Source: an uncultured Corynebacterium sp. (lineage in GTDB: Bacteria > Actinomycetota > Actinomycetes > Mycobacteriales > Mycobacteriaceae). Taken from it: 64,000 nucleotides of DNA. The notes beneath the pieces are model-generated. The model did no database searches. It had not been told where the DNA came from and was given only the letters and a program-made list of their open reading frames with translations. The stretch is from the NCBI RefSeq assembly GCF_902489365.1, contig NZ_CABTZR010000003.1, positions 11,064 to 75,063 on the forward strand, in the 5' to 3' direction. Position numbers and translations under genes: made by a program. Of this stretch, positions 25,739 through 34,259 are shown piece by piece. The first letter of the stretch is position 1. The number at the start of each line of letters is the position of its first letter.

Positions 25739-26317
25739 ATGCTTTCCATCGACGCCGATTATGGGCATTCCACGCCCCTTGGACACCTTGAGAAGGACTT
25801 CGTCCCCGGCCACATTTATGGCCTTGCCGGACCTAATGGTTCAGGTAAATCCACGTTGCTCGCAACGCTCGGCGGGGAGCTTGCGTCTCTTGATGGATCA
25901 GTGAAGTGTGACGGTCATCCCATCGGCACGAAGGAACAGCCGGGTGCAGTGGTTACGGTGGCCGAGCCGGTTTTCCTCCCCGACCTCACCGTGGGCGAGC
26001 ACTTGGACTTGATGGGAAAGGCGACAGGGGTGGACGTCGCCAAGCTCTGCGAGCTCTGGGCACTTGAGTCTCTCCTTCCTCACCCCGCCTCGCGCCTATC
26101 CTCGGGCCAACGCCAGCGCGTGTTCCTGGCCGCGCAACTGTACCAGCCGGCGCGCGCTTTGCTTATCGACGAGCCCGAGCGCCACCTCGACGCCGCCTGG
26201 ACCGAGTTCCTCGCCAGCGAATTGCGCTACCTAGCCGACGAGGAGAATCGCTGCATCGTCGTGGCCTCACATTCCGACACCATCACCCAGGCCTGCGACG
26301 AGGTGGTACAGCTGTGA
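25739..26317 (+). CDS. ABC transporter ATPase (orphan exporter pair)
   Basis: 192 residues, short for an ABC ATPase. Walker A LAGPNGSGKSTLL (about 29-41), signature LSSGQRQRV, Walker B ALLIDEPERHLDA and switch His in VASHSD. The N-terminal beta strand is brief, and AAGGAG is 16 bp from the ATG, so the start is not certain. Overlaps the following membrane protein by 4 bp; together they look like an exporter of an unidentified substrate. Confidence 0.75.
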   Translation: MLSIDADYGHSTPLGHLEKDFVPGHIYGLAGPNGSGKSTLLATLGGELASLDGSVKCDGHPIGTKEQPGAVVTVAEPVFLPDLTVGEHLDLMGKATGVDVAKLCELWALESLLPHPASRLSSGQRQRVFLAAQLYQPARALLIDEPERHLDAAWTEFLASELRYLADEENRCIVVASHSDTITQACDEVVQL

Positions 26318-27333
26318 TGCGCGTGCTGTCCCGGCTAGGTGATGGCATTTGGTACCTCATCCTCGCCGGCATCGTCTTCGGCTTCGGTTATACAGTCTGG
26401 CAAGAAGTCGGCGCCGTCGTGCCTGCCATCCCGGCGCGCATCACGCTGACTGGTATCGCTCCGATTGCCGGCATCGTGGGACTGCTCGCGCTCATGGTGC
26501 TCACCGGAGTTCTCTATCCCCTGCGCGCACTGTCGCGGGAACGCTGGGTCTACGTTGACCGGCCGCGCGGCCGGCTCCGCGGCACGGACTGGATCACATG
26601 GACGCAGCTGATCGGGTTCGGAGTCTTGGGACTCGGCATCTGCGTGTCCACCGGGCTATCCCCGTGGTTCGCGCTGGTAGTCCCGGCCCTACGTTTCGTC
26701 GTGGGGTGGCGGTCGTTCACGTTGGCTTCGCTACTCAGCGCTGGGCGCACGCGCCTGGTCGGCGGTTCTGGCCTAAGCCTTCTCGATTCGGAGGTCACCT
26801 CTGATGCCATTGCGAGCCAATCCGCCTGGATTCCTCGTCGCGCCCATGCGCCATCGACGTTAGTGAGTCTCTTCTTCCGTCGTTTGGGACGACGGTGGTA
26901 CATCGGCGTCGGTGCGCTCGCGGCCCTCGGCCTGACGTTGGGGCTCGCCCCACAGCTCGGGGCGCTGGCCATCGTCGGCTTCATGTCTGCGTGGAGCATC
27001 GTCGGCGCAGCGGTTGGGCGCGCCGCCTCCTTTGGCCGCGTCAACGACGATGCATGGCCCGACTGGGGCCTTCCCCTTATAGCTTCTGTGGGCACGGCAC
27101 TCCTTGGTGCCGGAGCCCTCCTCTTGGTGTGGAAACTCTCCGCCATCGCAGTGGCGCTCATCATCGCCGGTCTTAGCTGGGCGTCGTTTAAGCGTTCCCG
27201 CCCGGCACAGGTAGACAGCATGTCCATGCTGGATAGCGGCGGCTTCGGCGTCTCCTTCTCCCCCGAGGTACTGCACTACATTGCCCGCGGTGCTCTCGGC
27301 CTTGGCGTGGCGGCCCTTGCGCTGGGGTATTAG
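26314..27333 (+). CDS. Membrane subunit of the orphan ABC exporter
   Basis: 339 residues, about 8 hydrophobic segments in two groups separated by a basic region (RRAHAPSTLVSLFFRRLGRRW) near residues 173-195. It does not show a recognisable ABC-2 or FtsX signature. GTG at 26314 overlaps the ATPase stop; ATG 26317 is an alternative. The coupling to the ATPase is inferred from overlap only. Unique to this block as far as I can tell. Confidence 0.6.
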   Translation: MMRVLSRLGDGIWYLILAGIVFGFGYTVWQEVGAVVPAIPARITLTGIAPIAGIVGLLALMVLTGVLYPLRALSRERWVYVDRPRGRLRGTDWITWTQLIGFGVLGLGICVSTGLSPWFALVVPALRFVVGWRSFTLASLLSAGRTRLVGGSGLSLLDSEVTSDAIASQSAWIPRRAHAPSTLVSLFFRRLGRRWYIGVGALAALGLTLGLAPQLGALAIVGFMSAWSIVGAAVGRAASFGRVNDDAWPDWGLPLIASVGTALLGAGALLLVWKLSAIAVALIIAGLSWASFKRSRPAQVDSMSMLDSGGFGVSFSPEVLHYIARGALGLGVAALALGY

Positions 27334-27417
27334 CCGGGCTAGTCTTTCGGGCATGAAGATTTTTTCCTAATTCGACGTCACTCTTTTTGCGCGACTTACT
27401 CGAAGGTGGATTTCTTC

Positions 27418-28935
27418 ATGCCTATTTCTTTTTCTCATCTCACCGTCGTTTGGCCCGACGGCACCCCCTGTTTCACGGATCTCACCGGCTCGTTTTCCTC
27501 CCACTTCACGGGCTTGGTTGGTGCGAATGGCTCCGGGAAATCAACGCTGGCCAAGGTGCTTGCTGGCCTCATTTCTCCGACTTCGGGAACGGTATCCGCG
27601 GGCTCAGTCATCTATGTCGACCAGGATTTAGGCCTCCATACGTCTGACAGCATCGCCGATGTCTTTGGCGCAACGGATGTCCTCAACGCCATTGCCCGCA
27701 TTGAGGCTGGCGAATACTCGGACGACCTCGCCACCACTGTTGGTGAGCAGTGGGACTTGGCAGAGCGCATCGAGGCGACTCTCGACGCCGCGGGTATCCC
27801 CTTCCCGCTGGATCGCACTATCGGGACTTTGTCTGGCGGTGAGGCGGTGACCGTGGCGCTGACCGCAGCCTTCTTCCACAAGCCGGATTTCCTGTTCCTC
27901 GACGAGCCCACCAATAACCTGGACTCCGAATCTCGCCAGCGCTTACTCGAGCTCATTCGCACCGCACCGATGCCGGTTCTCGTCGTCTCGCACGACCGCG
28001 AACTCCTCGAGCACGCGGATAGCATCGCTGAGCTCTACCACGGAACTCTGCGCGAGTTCGAGGGAAACTATTCCTCCTACCGCGCAGCGATTGATGCCGA
28101 GCAGGATTCCGCGCAGGCCAAGGTCCGGGAAACCAAGGCCGAGCACCGCAAGCAAATCCGTGAGCGCGCCGCCATGCAGACCCGGCTTGCCCGCGATGCC
28201 CGCCGCGGCAAGAATTTCGCAGCCTCGAAGCGCAAACCCGGCATGGCCATGGGCTTGGACAAGAACCGCTCTGAGCGCTCCGCCGCTGGGCGTTCTCAAC
28301 AGGCCAACGATGCAGTCGTTGCCGCCCAGTCGGCACATGACAAGGCGCAGCGCGCGCTTCGCGACGACACCCATGTCCACATCGACCTCCCCGGCACAGA
28401 GCTGCCCACGGGAACCCGCGTGCTCGTGAGCGATCTGCTCAGCATTACTGGCCCCGAGCGCGTTCGCCTCGCCGGGCCCAACGGCAGCGGCAAAACCACT
28501 TTCCTCAACCGCGTTGCTCGCGGCGACGTCGAGTACGCGCTGCCCTGCGGATACATCCGCCAACGCATCGTCTTGCCCGAGGAGAAGTCGGTGTTCGACA
28601 TCGTGCGGGAGGCCAACCCCGGCGCGGACCCGCAGTTCCTGCGCGACCAGCTGGCGCAAATGCTCTTTATCAACGACAAGATCCACCAGCCCGTGGGCCA
28701 GCTTTCTGGTGGCGAGCGCTTCCGCGTCGAAATCGCCCGCGTCCTGCTCAGCGATCCGGCCCCGCGCTTTTTGCTTCTCGACGAACCGACGAACAACCTC
28801 GATATCCCCACCACCGATTGGCTGATTGAGGTGCTCACGAGCTACCGCGGGGCATTCATCCTGGTCAGCCACGACGAGCACGTGTGCGAACAGCTCGATC
28901 TAACGCGCACCGTTCACGTGGCCCCCATAAACTGA
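27418..28935 (+). CDS. ABC-F family ATPase
   Basis: 505 residues with two ABC domains and no membrane segments. First: Walker A GANGSGKSTLA, LSGGEAVTVAL, LFLDEPTNNLDSES. Second: GPNGSGKTTFLN, LSGGERFRVE, LLLDEPTNNLDIP. The interdomain linker is long and basic (AAMQTRLARDARRGKNFAA, then KRKPGMAMGLDKNRSER), as in ABC-F proteins that act on the ribosome. It may be a translation factor or an antibiotic-protection protein; the sequence does not decide. ATG 27418 is preceded by GAAGGTGG. Confidence 0.85.
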   Translation: MPISFSHLTVVWPDGTPCFTDLTGSFSSHFTGLVGANGSGKSTLAKVLAGLISPTSGTVSAGSVIYVDQDLGLHTSDSIADVFGATDVLNAIARIEAGEYSDDLATTVGEQWDLAERIEATLDAAGIPFPLDRTIGTLSGGEAVTVALTAAFFHKPDFLFLDEPTNNLDSESRQRLLELIRTAPMPVLVVSHDRELLEHADSIAELYHGTLREFEGNYSSYRAAIDAEQDSAQAKVRETKAEHRKQIRERAAMQTRLARDARRGKNFAASKRKPGMAMGLDKNRSERSAAGRSQQANDAVVAAQSAHDKAQRALRDDTHVHIDLPGTELPTGTRVLVSDLLSITGPERVRLAGPNGSGKTTFLNRVARGDVEYALPCGYIRQRIVLPEEKSVFDIVREANPGADPQFLRDQLAQMLFINDKIHQPVGQLSGGERFRVEIARVLLSDPAPRFLLLDEPTNNLDIPTTDWLIEVLTSYRGAFILVSHDEHVCEQLDLTRTVHVAPIN

Positions 28936-28964
28936 AACCTCTCTAGCGCCCACCCTCTTTTCGT

Positions 28965-28982
28965 TGTACAGTTTCTTGTACA
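28965..28982. promoter_or_regulatory. YefM-YoeB operator (two TGTACA boxes)
   Basis: TGTACA at 28965-28970 and again at 28977-28982, 12 bp centre to centre, directly before the antitoxin ribosome-binding site GGAGGGAG. TGTACA hexamers spaced by 12 bp are the known recognition geometry for E. coli YefM-YoeB, so autorepression is expected. Confidence 0.75.
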
Positions 28983-28998
28983 AGGAGGGAGATAGCTT

Positions 28999-29256
28999 AT
29001 GAAAACCATGTCCTACTCGGAATCGCGAGCAAGATATGCCGAGGTCCTACAGTCAGTCGTTGATGACCGCGAGGAAGTCATCATCACTCGCAATGGTCAT
29101 GAGTCTGCAGTCATCGTTTCCTTAGATGACTACAACTCTCTTCGCGAAACTGCTTACCTTCTGCGTTCCCCTCGCAATGCCCAGCGCCTACTTGACTCCA
29201 TTGAGAGCCTCAATACGGGGAAAGCAACGGAGCACGAGCTCATTGAGGAAGACTAA
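28999..29256 (+). CDS. yefM: Antitoxin YefM (Phd/YefM family)
   Basis: 85 residues. MKTMSYSESRARYAEVLQSVVDDREEVIITRNGHESAVIVSLDDYNSL is a standard Phd/YefM DNA-binding domain, followed by the helical toxin-binding tail ETAYLLRSPRNAQRLLDSIESLN. It neutralises YoeB and represses its own operon through the TGTACA boxes. An in-frame ATG at 29008 is an alternative start. Confidence 0.92.
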   Translation: MKTMSYSESRARYAEVLQSVVDDREEVIITRNGHESAVIVSLDDYNSLRETAYLLRSPRNAQRLLDSIESLNTGKATEHELIEED

Positions 29257-29261
29257 GCTTC

Positions 29262-29516
29262 ATGGCTCTTTCGTGGACAGAGGAAGCATGGGAGGACTAC
29301 CTCTGGTGGCAGTCTCACGACAAGAAGATCCTCAAGAGAATCAATAACCTCATTAAGGACATTGCGCGAAACGGCAACGATGGAATAGGAAAACCCGAAT
29401 CTCTCAAATTCGAGTTGTCCGGGTTCTGGTCTCGGCGAATTACCGAAGAGCACCGACTGATCTATCGCATGAAGGATGCGACCATCGAGATTGCTGGGTG
29501 CAGATACCACTACTAG
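29262..29516 (+). CDS. yoeB: Ribosome-dependent mRNase toxin YoeB
   Basis: 84 residues, the canonical YoeB length. LSWTEEAWEDYLWWQ at the start, KPESLKFELSGFWSRRITEEHRLIY in the middle (Glu and Arg catalytic residues) and CRYHY at the end with the terminal His-Tyr pair. It cleaves mRNA in the ribosomal A site. Five bp after yefM. Its stop abuts the hemY stop with no gap, so no separate terminator exists between the convergent genes. Confidence 0.93.
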   Translation: MALSWTEEAWEDYLWWQSHDKKILKRINNLIKDIARNGNDGIGKPESLKFELSGFWSRRITEEHRLIYRMKDATIEIAGCRYHY

Positions 29517-30899
29517 CTAGCTGACGAGTGCCTGCGCGGCAGCGCGTGCACCGGCAATAACAGCGGGCACCCCGACGCCATCGGCCCAGGCGCCGGCGGT
29601 GGCGATACCGGGGACGTCGGCAAGCGCGGCACGCACAGCAGCAACGGTGGCCAGGTGCTTCTCGTCGTAGCGGGGGATGCCGCCGAACCAGCGCTGCGTG
29701 TAGATCTCTTCCACGCCTGCGGCGCGGCCATCGAAGCCGGTGATCTTCTGCAGATCATCGAGGGCGTAGTCCACTAGGTCATCCTCCTCCGCACGCACGA
29801 GGGCGTCATCGCCGAAGCGGCCGAAGGAGGCGCGCACGAGGAAGCCCTCGCGCTCGCCCAAGTGCGGCCACTTGTTAGAGGAGAGCGTGAAGGCCTTGGC
29901 GCGCACGCCGGGCTCGTCCGAGGCGACGAGGATGCCGGTGGCCTCCGGAAGGGAGTTGCCCTCCGGATCCATGGCGGAGGCGAAGTTGAAGCCGACGACC
30001 ACCGAGGAAGCCAGCTGGACGGTGGACAGTTCCTGGGCAGCCTCAGGGGCAACGGCCTTGAGCAGGCGCGCGGTCGTAGGTGCCGGGGTGGCAAAGAGCA
30101 CGCGGTCGAAGAGGCCGATATCCCCCGGCGCGCCCTTGACCTCAAAGGCATCGCCCTTGCGCGTCACTCCGGAGACAAAGGTGTCCAGGTGAATCTGCGC
30201 GCCGGACTTCTCCGCCAGGGCCTCGTAGAGCTCGGCATAGCCGCCCTTGAAGGTGCCAAAGACGGAGCCTTCGGCCGGGCTGCGGCCGGACTCAATCTGC
30301 TTGATTGCTGCCGACAGCGTGACGGGGCCTTCCTTCGCCAGTGAGTCCAGCGTGGCCGCTAGGTGCGGAACCGTGGCGCGCAGGCCTAGGTCGTCGGCAG
30401 TACAGGAGTAAACGCCACCGAGCAGCGCGGACACCACGTGATCCACCACGTCATCGCCGTACTGCTGGCGCACGAGCTTTCCGACGGAGACATCCCCGCC
30501 GACTTCCCACTCGAAGGGCTTCTCGTTGGTGATGCGCTCATTTGTGGCAGCGGAGAAGAAGTCCTGCGGCTGGGACGGAATGCCCATGACACCACCCTGC
30601 GGCAGGAAGTGCAGCTCGCCGCCGGTGTACACGCGCGGTCGCAGATCGGCGTTGGGTTCCACGAAGGAATCCTCCAGGCCCAGCTCCGCGAAGAAATCCA
30701 CGGCATCTTGGCGGCGGCGGATGAAGGCCTCCGCGCCCATGTCTGTTGGCCCGCCATTAAACGGCACGGTGTGCAGCTTGCCGCCGATGCGGCCGGCCGC
30801 CTCGAAAACATAAACCTCATGGGAGCCCTCAGTGTTCTGCTTGAGCTCCCATGCCGCGGTGAGTCCCGCCAGTCCAGCACCGATGATCGCGATTTTCAT
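29517..30899 (-). CDS. hemY: Coproporphyrinogen III / protoporphyrinogen oxidase HemY
   Basis: 460 residues. FAD-binding IIGAGLAGLTAAWEL at residues 4-18, GGKLHTVPFNGGPTDMGAEAF, a long substrate domain, and a C-terminal IATAGAWADGVGVPAVIAGARAAAQAL flavin segment. HemY enzymes in actinobacteria act mainly as coproporphyrinogen III oxidases in the coproporphyrin-dependent heme route (established for the phylum). It starts directly after the hemE stop, so the two are cotranscribed. Confidence 0.92.
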   Translation of the reverse strand: MKIAIIGAGLAGLTAAWELKQNTEGSHEVYVFEAAGRIGGKLHTVPFNGGPTDMGAEAFIRRRQDAVDFFAELGLEDSFVEPNADLRPRVYTGGELHFLPQGGVMGIPSQPQDFFSAATNERITNEKPFEWEVGGDVSVGKLVRQQYGDDVVDHVVSALLGGVYSCTADDLGLRATVPHLAATLDSLAKEGPVTLSAAIKQIESGRSPAEGSVFGTFKGGYAELYEALAEKSGAQIHLDTFVSGVTRKGDAFEVKGAPGDIGLFDRVLFATPAPTTARLLKAVAPEAAQELSTVQLASSVVVGFNFASAMDPEGNSLPEATGILVASDEPGVRAKAFTLSSNKWPHLGEREGFLVRASFGRFGDDALVRAEEDDLVDYALDDLQKITGFDGRAAGVEEIYTQRWFGGIPRYDEKHLATVAAVRAALADVPGIATAGAWADGVGVPAVIAGARAAAQALVS

Positions 30900-31940
30900 T
30901 TAGCCCTCCTCGTGGATGATGGCGACGGCGCGGGTGATGGCGTCGGCGTCGGTAGTCGGCAGAACCCCGTGGCCGAGGTTCCAGATGTGTCCCTTCACGT
31001 CGCCGCGAGCGCGTGCGGAGTTGACTTCAGACTTGATGGTACGCACGGCTTGGCGCACGGCATCGTCGCCAGCAAAAAGCAGGGCAGGATCCAGGTTGCC
31101 CTGCAGGATATCGGCGTTGACGCGGGCCGCCGCGGCATCCATGCTCACGCGGTAGTCCACGCCCATGACCTCAGAACCGGCCTCCGACATCGCGCCGAGC
31201 AGCTCGCCAGTACCCACGCCAAAGTGGATGCGCGGCACGCGGCCCTCCGCGGCTTTAAGGATCTGCGTTGAATAGGGCAGCACAAACTCGCGGTAGTCAC
31301 GCTCGTTGAGGTAGCCTGCCCAGGAATCGAAGAGCTGCATGGCGTCGATACCGGCATCCAGCTGAAGCTCAAGGAAGGAGATGATCGTCGGGGTCAGGCG
31401 CTCCATGAGGTGGTGCCAGGTGTCCGGCTCGGAATGCATCAGGGCCTTAGTGCGCTCATGATTCTTGGAGGGGCCGCCCTCAATGAGATAGCTGGCCAAA
31501 GTGAAAGGCGCGCCGACAAAGCCGATGAGAGCCTGCTTGTCGGTGAGCTCGTTCAGGATGATCTCGATGCCCTGGCGTACCTCGGGCACGTCGACGTCGA
31601 GAACCGGCAAATTAGCCACGTCCTCCTTGCTGCGCACGGGCGCATCCATGACTGGGCCGCGCCCGGGGACGATTTCCACGCCGACGCCCGCGGCCTTGAG
31701 CGGGACGACGATATCGCTGAACAAGATGGCCGCGTCGACGTCGTGGCGGCGCACCGGCTGCAGGGTAATCTCCGCTAGCAGCTCCGGCATGAAGCAGGAA
31801 TCCAGCATGCTGATTCCCTCACGGACCTTGCGGTATTCCGGCAAAGAACGCCCCGCCTGGCGCATGAACCAGACGGGCGGACGGGAGGGCGTATGACCAG
31901 TAGCGGCAGCAATCAGCGGCGCATCAGACAGACGAGACAT
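30900..31940 (-). CDS. hemE: Uroporphyrinogen decarboxylase HemE
   Basis: 346 residues from the ATG at 31940 (MSRLSDAPLI). The ATG at 31949 would add three residues but lies inside the predicted -10. Motifs: RPPVWFMRQAGRSLPEYR (substrate pocket), DAAILFSDIVVPLKAAG, GFVGAPFTLASYLIEGG, and PRIHFGVGTGELL. It removes four carboxyl groups from uroporphyrinogen III. First gene of a hemE-hemY unit that is likely transcribed leaderless. Confidence 0.95.
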   Translation of the reverse strand: MSRLSDAPLIAAATGHTPSRPPVWFMRQAGRSLPEYRKVREGISMLDSCFMPELLAEITLQPVRRHDVDAAILFSDIVVPLKAAGVGVEIVPGRGPVMDAPVRSKEDVANLPVLDVDVPEVRQGIEIILNELTDKQALIGFVGAPFTLASYLIEGGPSKNHERTKALMHSEPDTWHHLMERLTPTIISFLELQLDAGIDAMQLFDSWAGYLNERDYREFVLPYSTQILKAAEGRVPRIHFGVGTGELLGAMSEAGSEVMGVDYRVSMDAAAARVNADILQGNLDPALLFAGDDAVRQAVRTIKSEVNSARARGDVKGHIWNLGHGVLPTTDADAITRAVAIIHEEG

Positions 31941-31978
31941 ACCGTCCATTATGAATCAAAAGTTGGAGTGGGCGCCAA
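31941..31978 (-). promoter_or_regulatory. hemE promoter, probably leaderless, with shared 13-nt element
   Basis: Minus strand: TTGGCG (31978-31973) as -35, 19-bp spacer, CATAAT (31953-31948) as -10, predicting a transcript start at about 31941, beside the ATG at 31940. The spacer contains ACTCCAACTTTTG (31969-31957), identical to 13 bases in the hemL promoter. Confidence 0.5.
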
Positions 31979-32476
31979 TCAGGAATTTTGTGCCCGACGG
32001 GCCTTGATGAACGCCGTCGAATCCGGGTGAAAGAGGAAGTAGATGGCCACCATGAGCGCCATCGGGATAAGCAACAAGAGCAGCCCGCCCACGCCCGCAA
32101 TCAGCGCCGCAATGCTGACAAACATGGTGTAGGCAGACACCGCGGTGATAATGCGGCGCGCCCATATCGAACCGCTTGCTAGCTGTGCGGAGCAGGCCGC
32201 GATGATGACGGCACCCACCACGTTGGAGATGGCCGCAAAACGCGTGTTGAAGCGGATATAGTCCACCTGCTCCGGGCTGAGCTGAGTGTTCGCCACCGAT
32301 GTATAGGAACCAAAGATCCCCACCATTCCGGCGGTGAGCATGACAATTGCGGCAATCACGCAGACCCAGTAGGCAATGCGCAGCTGCGAGGGCCAGGTGG
32401 AAAAGTCTTGCTCGCCCTGCTTCTTAGGGCGGCGTGGGCGGCGGTTATAGTCCGCGGGGCCGGGGCGCTCACTCAT
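31979..32476 (-). CDS. Four-helix membrane protein of unknown function
   Basis: 165 residues. A basic N-terminus (RRPRRPKKQGEQDFSTWPSQLRIAYW) followed by four membrane segments (about residues 33-55, 80-98, 103-125 and 128-148). The loop SVANTQLSPEQVDYIRFNTR lies outside. No family recognised. It overlaps the upstream membrane gene by 4 bp and lies between hemB and hemE, as in related corynebacteria. Confidence 0.6.
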   Translation of the reverse strand: MSERPGPADYNRRPRRPKKQGEQDFSTWPSQLRIAYWVCVIAAIVMLTAGMVGIFGSYTSVANTQLSPEQVDYIRFNTRFAAISNVVGAVIIAACSAQLASGSIWARRIITAVSAYTMFVSIAALIAGVGGLLLLLIPMALMVAIYFLFHPDSTAFIKARRAQNS

Positions 32477-33186
32477 CGCTTGCCGTCCTTGTTGTCTTCT
32501 TTCTCCCTGTCCTTTTCTTTATTGTCCTTGTTCTTCTTCTCGCGCTCCTCCAGGTTTTCCTGGCGGCGCTGCTCCTCCATCTCCTTGCGCATCTGGCGCA
32601 GCTGCTCCATCTCGCCGGTGTACTCAAGTACCTCTTCCTTGGTGGAGAACATCAAGCCCATCACGGCCGCCACGCCGACGAGGATCTGCACGGCACCATC
32701 GAGTAGGAAGAGCCAGTCCGGCACGTTCGCCCCGGCGGGGCTGCTGATGAAGACGATGAGCACGCGGAGAGCAAAGTAGAGGGAAAAGGCGAACCACAGG
32801 CGCCGGCCAGTACCGGCTGCCTTGGAGTTCTTGTGGATAAAGCCCAGCATGATGCCCAACAGCACCACGATGGCGAGTGAAATCAGCGAACTGAGGGCCA
32901 CCGAGCCATAGCCCACGATCTGCACGAAGGCATCGCTGACGTCCTGCCCGGACTTCTCCGCTGCGGACTCCGCCGTAGTGCGGGCCTGGGCAAAGAGCTC
33001 CTCCCTATTCAGCAAGGTCAGTACGATACTCAAGACCAGGTGCACCACCTCGAGTACCAAAGCAACGGTCCACACCTTGAGCATGAGAGAGACGGCTTCG
33101 GTGCGCTTGGCCTGCTCCTTATCCGGCTCCGTATCCTGCTTCGCCGGCTTTTGTGCCGACGGCGTAGTGTTCGGGCTGAACGTCAC
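32473..33186 (-). CDS. Membrane protein with charged coiled-coil tail
   Basis: 237 residues from a GTG with AAAGGAG. A Lys/Glu-rich start, four membrane helices (about residues 35-60, 98-120, 130-152 and 158-178), then a strongly helical tail EVLEYTGEMEQLRQMRKEM followed by about 35 residues almost entirely of Lys, Glu, Asp, Asn and Arg. No known function. Overlaps the downstream membrane gene and follows hemB by 10 bp, so it is in the heme transcript. Confidence 0.6.
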   Translation of the reverse strand: MTFSPNTTPSAQKPAKQDTEPDKEQAKRTEAVSLMLKVWTVALVLEVVHLVLSIVLTLLNREELFAQARTTAESAAEKSGQDVSDAFVQIVGYGSVALSSLISLAIVVLLGIMLGFIHKNSKAAGTGRRLWFAFSLYFALRVLIVFISSPAGANVPDWLFLLDGAVQILVGVAAVMGLMFSTKEEVLEYTGEMEQLRQMRKEMEEQRRQENLEEREKKNKDNKEKDREKEDNKDGKR

Positions 33187-33196
33187 GATTCTCCTT

Positions 33197-34174
33197 TTAC
33201 TTGAGTAAGCGGGCGGCGTCCGTGGCGAAGTAGGTCAGGATCTGATCCGCGCCCGCGCGCTTGAACGCGGTCAAGGACTCCAGCATAACGGCCTCGCCAT
33301 CGATCCACCCGTTCTGGGAGGCGGCCTGAATCATCGCGTACTCGCCGGAGACCTGGTAAACAGCCACCGGAACGGAGGAGCGCTCGACAGCACCGGCCAG
33401 CACATCGAGGTACGGCAGGCCAGGCTTAACCATGACGATGTCCGCGCCTTCCTCGATGTCCAGGTCCACTTCCAGCATGGACTCGCGGAAGTTGCGCGGG
33501 TCCTGCTGGTAGGTACGGCGGTCCCCCTCCAGGGAGGACCCCACGGCATCGCGGAAGGGGCCGAAGAAGGCCGAGGCATACTTGGCCGAGTAGGCCATGA
33601 TCGCCACATCCTCGTGGCCGGCCTCGTCGAGCGCCTCGCGGATGGCGGCAATCTGTCCGTCCATCATGCCGGAGGGGCTGACCATGTGCGCACCAGCGCG
33701 GGCCTGGGAGCGGGCCATGTCCTGGTAGAGCTCCACGGTTTCATCGTTGAGCACGCGGCCTTGGTCATCGACCACGCCGCAGTGGCCGTGGGAGGTGAAT
33801 TCATCGAGGCAGGTATCCGCCATGACGATGAGGTCATCGCCGAATTCCTGGCGCAACTCCGCAATCGCCACGTTGAGGATGCCCTGCGGGTCCCAAGCCA
33901 CGGAGCCGGTCGCGTCCTTATCCTCTTCGCGCGGCACGCCGAAGAGATCAACGCAAGTCACGCCCGCATCGAGGGCCTCGTGCGCGGCACGCTTGAGAGA
34001 ATCCAGGCTGTGCTGCTGCACGCCCGGCATGGAGGGGATATCACGGGGTTCATTCAGACCGTCGACCACGAACATCGGGAGGATGAGGTCGGAGGGGCGC
34101 AGCGACGTTTCCGCAACCAAATCCCGAAAAGCCGGGTTCTGACGTAGGCGGCGGGGGCGGCGAGCAATGCTCAT
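33197..34174 (-). CDS. hemB: Delta-aminolevulinic acid dehydratase HemB
   Basis: 325 residues. It condenses two 5-aminolevulinate molecules to porphobilinogen. Metal-site segment DTCLDEFTSHGHCGV: two of the three usual zinc cysteines are present, the middle one is Asp, a mixed form that I recall from other actinobacteria. The Schiff-base region MVKPGLPYLD and YSAKYASAFFGPFRDA are clear. AAAGGAGAG precedes the ATG. It is 85 bp after hemD. Confidence 0.95.
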   Translation of the reverse strand: MSIARRPRRLRQNPAFRDLVAETSLRPSDLILPMFVVDGLNEPRDIPSMPGVQQHSLDSLKRAAHEALDAGVTCVDLFGVPREEDKDATGSVAWDPQGILNVAIAELRQEFGDDLIVMADTCLDEFTSHGHCGVVDDQGRVLNDETVELYQDMARSQARAGAHMVSPSGMMDGQIAAIREALDEAGHEDVAIMAYSAKYASAFFGPFRDAVGSSLEGDRRTYQQDPRNFRESMLEVDLDIEEGADIVMVKPGLPYLDVLAGAVERSSVPVAVYQVSGEYAMIQAASQNGWIDGEAVMLESLTAFKRAGADQILTYFATDAARLLK

Positions 34175-34259
34175 GAGTAAAAACTCTCCTTTGAGCTACG
34201 AGAAAATTGAACTACCTTCTCGACTCTAGTCGCCCCTTACCTGCCCGCCCCGAAGCGGC

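Noticed and set aside
26878..26895. Hairpin CCGTCGT-TTGGG-ACGACGG resembling those at 23450 and 41857
   Set aside because: It lies inside the membrane subunit gene, encodes a plausible basic stretch (RRLGRR), and has a different loop, so it is probably a coding coincidence.
31941..31949. hemE start at ATG 31949
   Set aside because: This codon lies within the likely -10 (CATAAT); a transcript starting at about 31941 would not contain it, so ATG 31940 is preferred.
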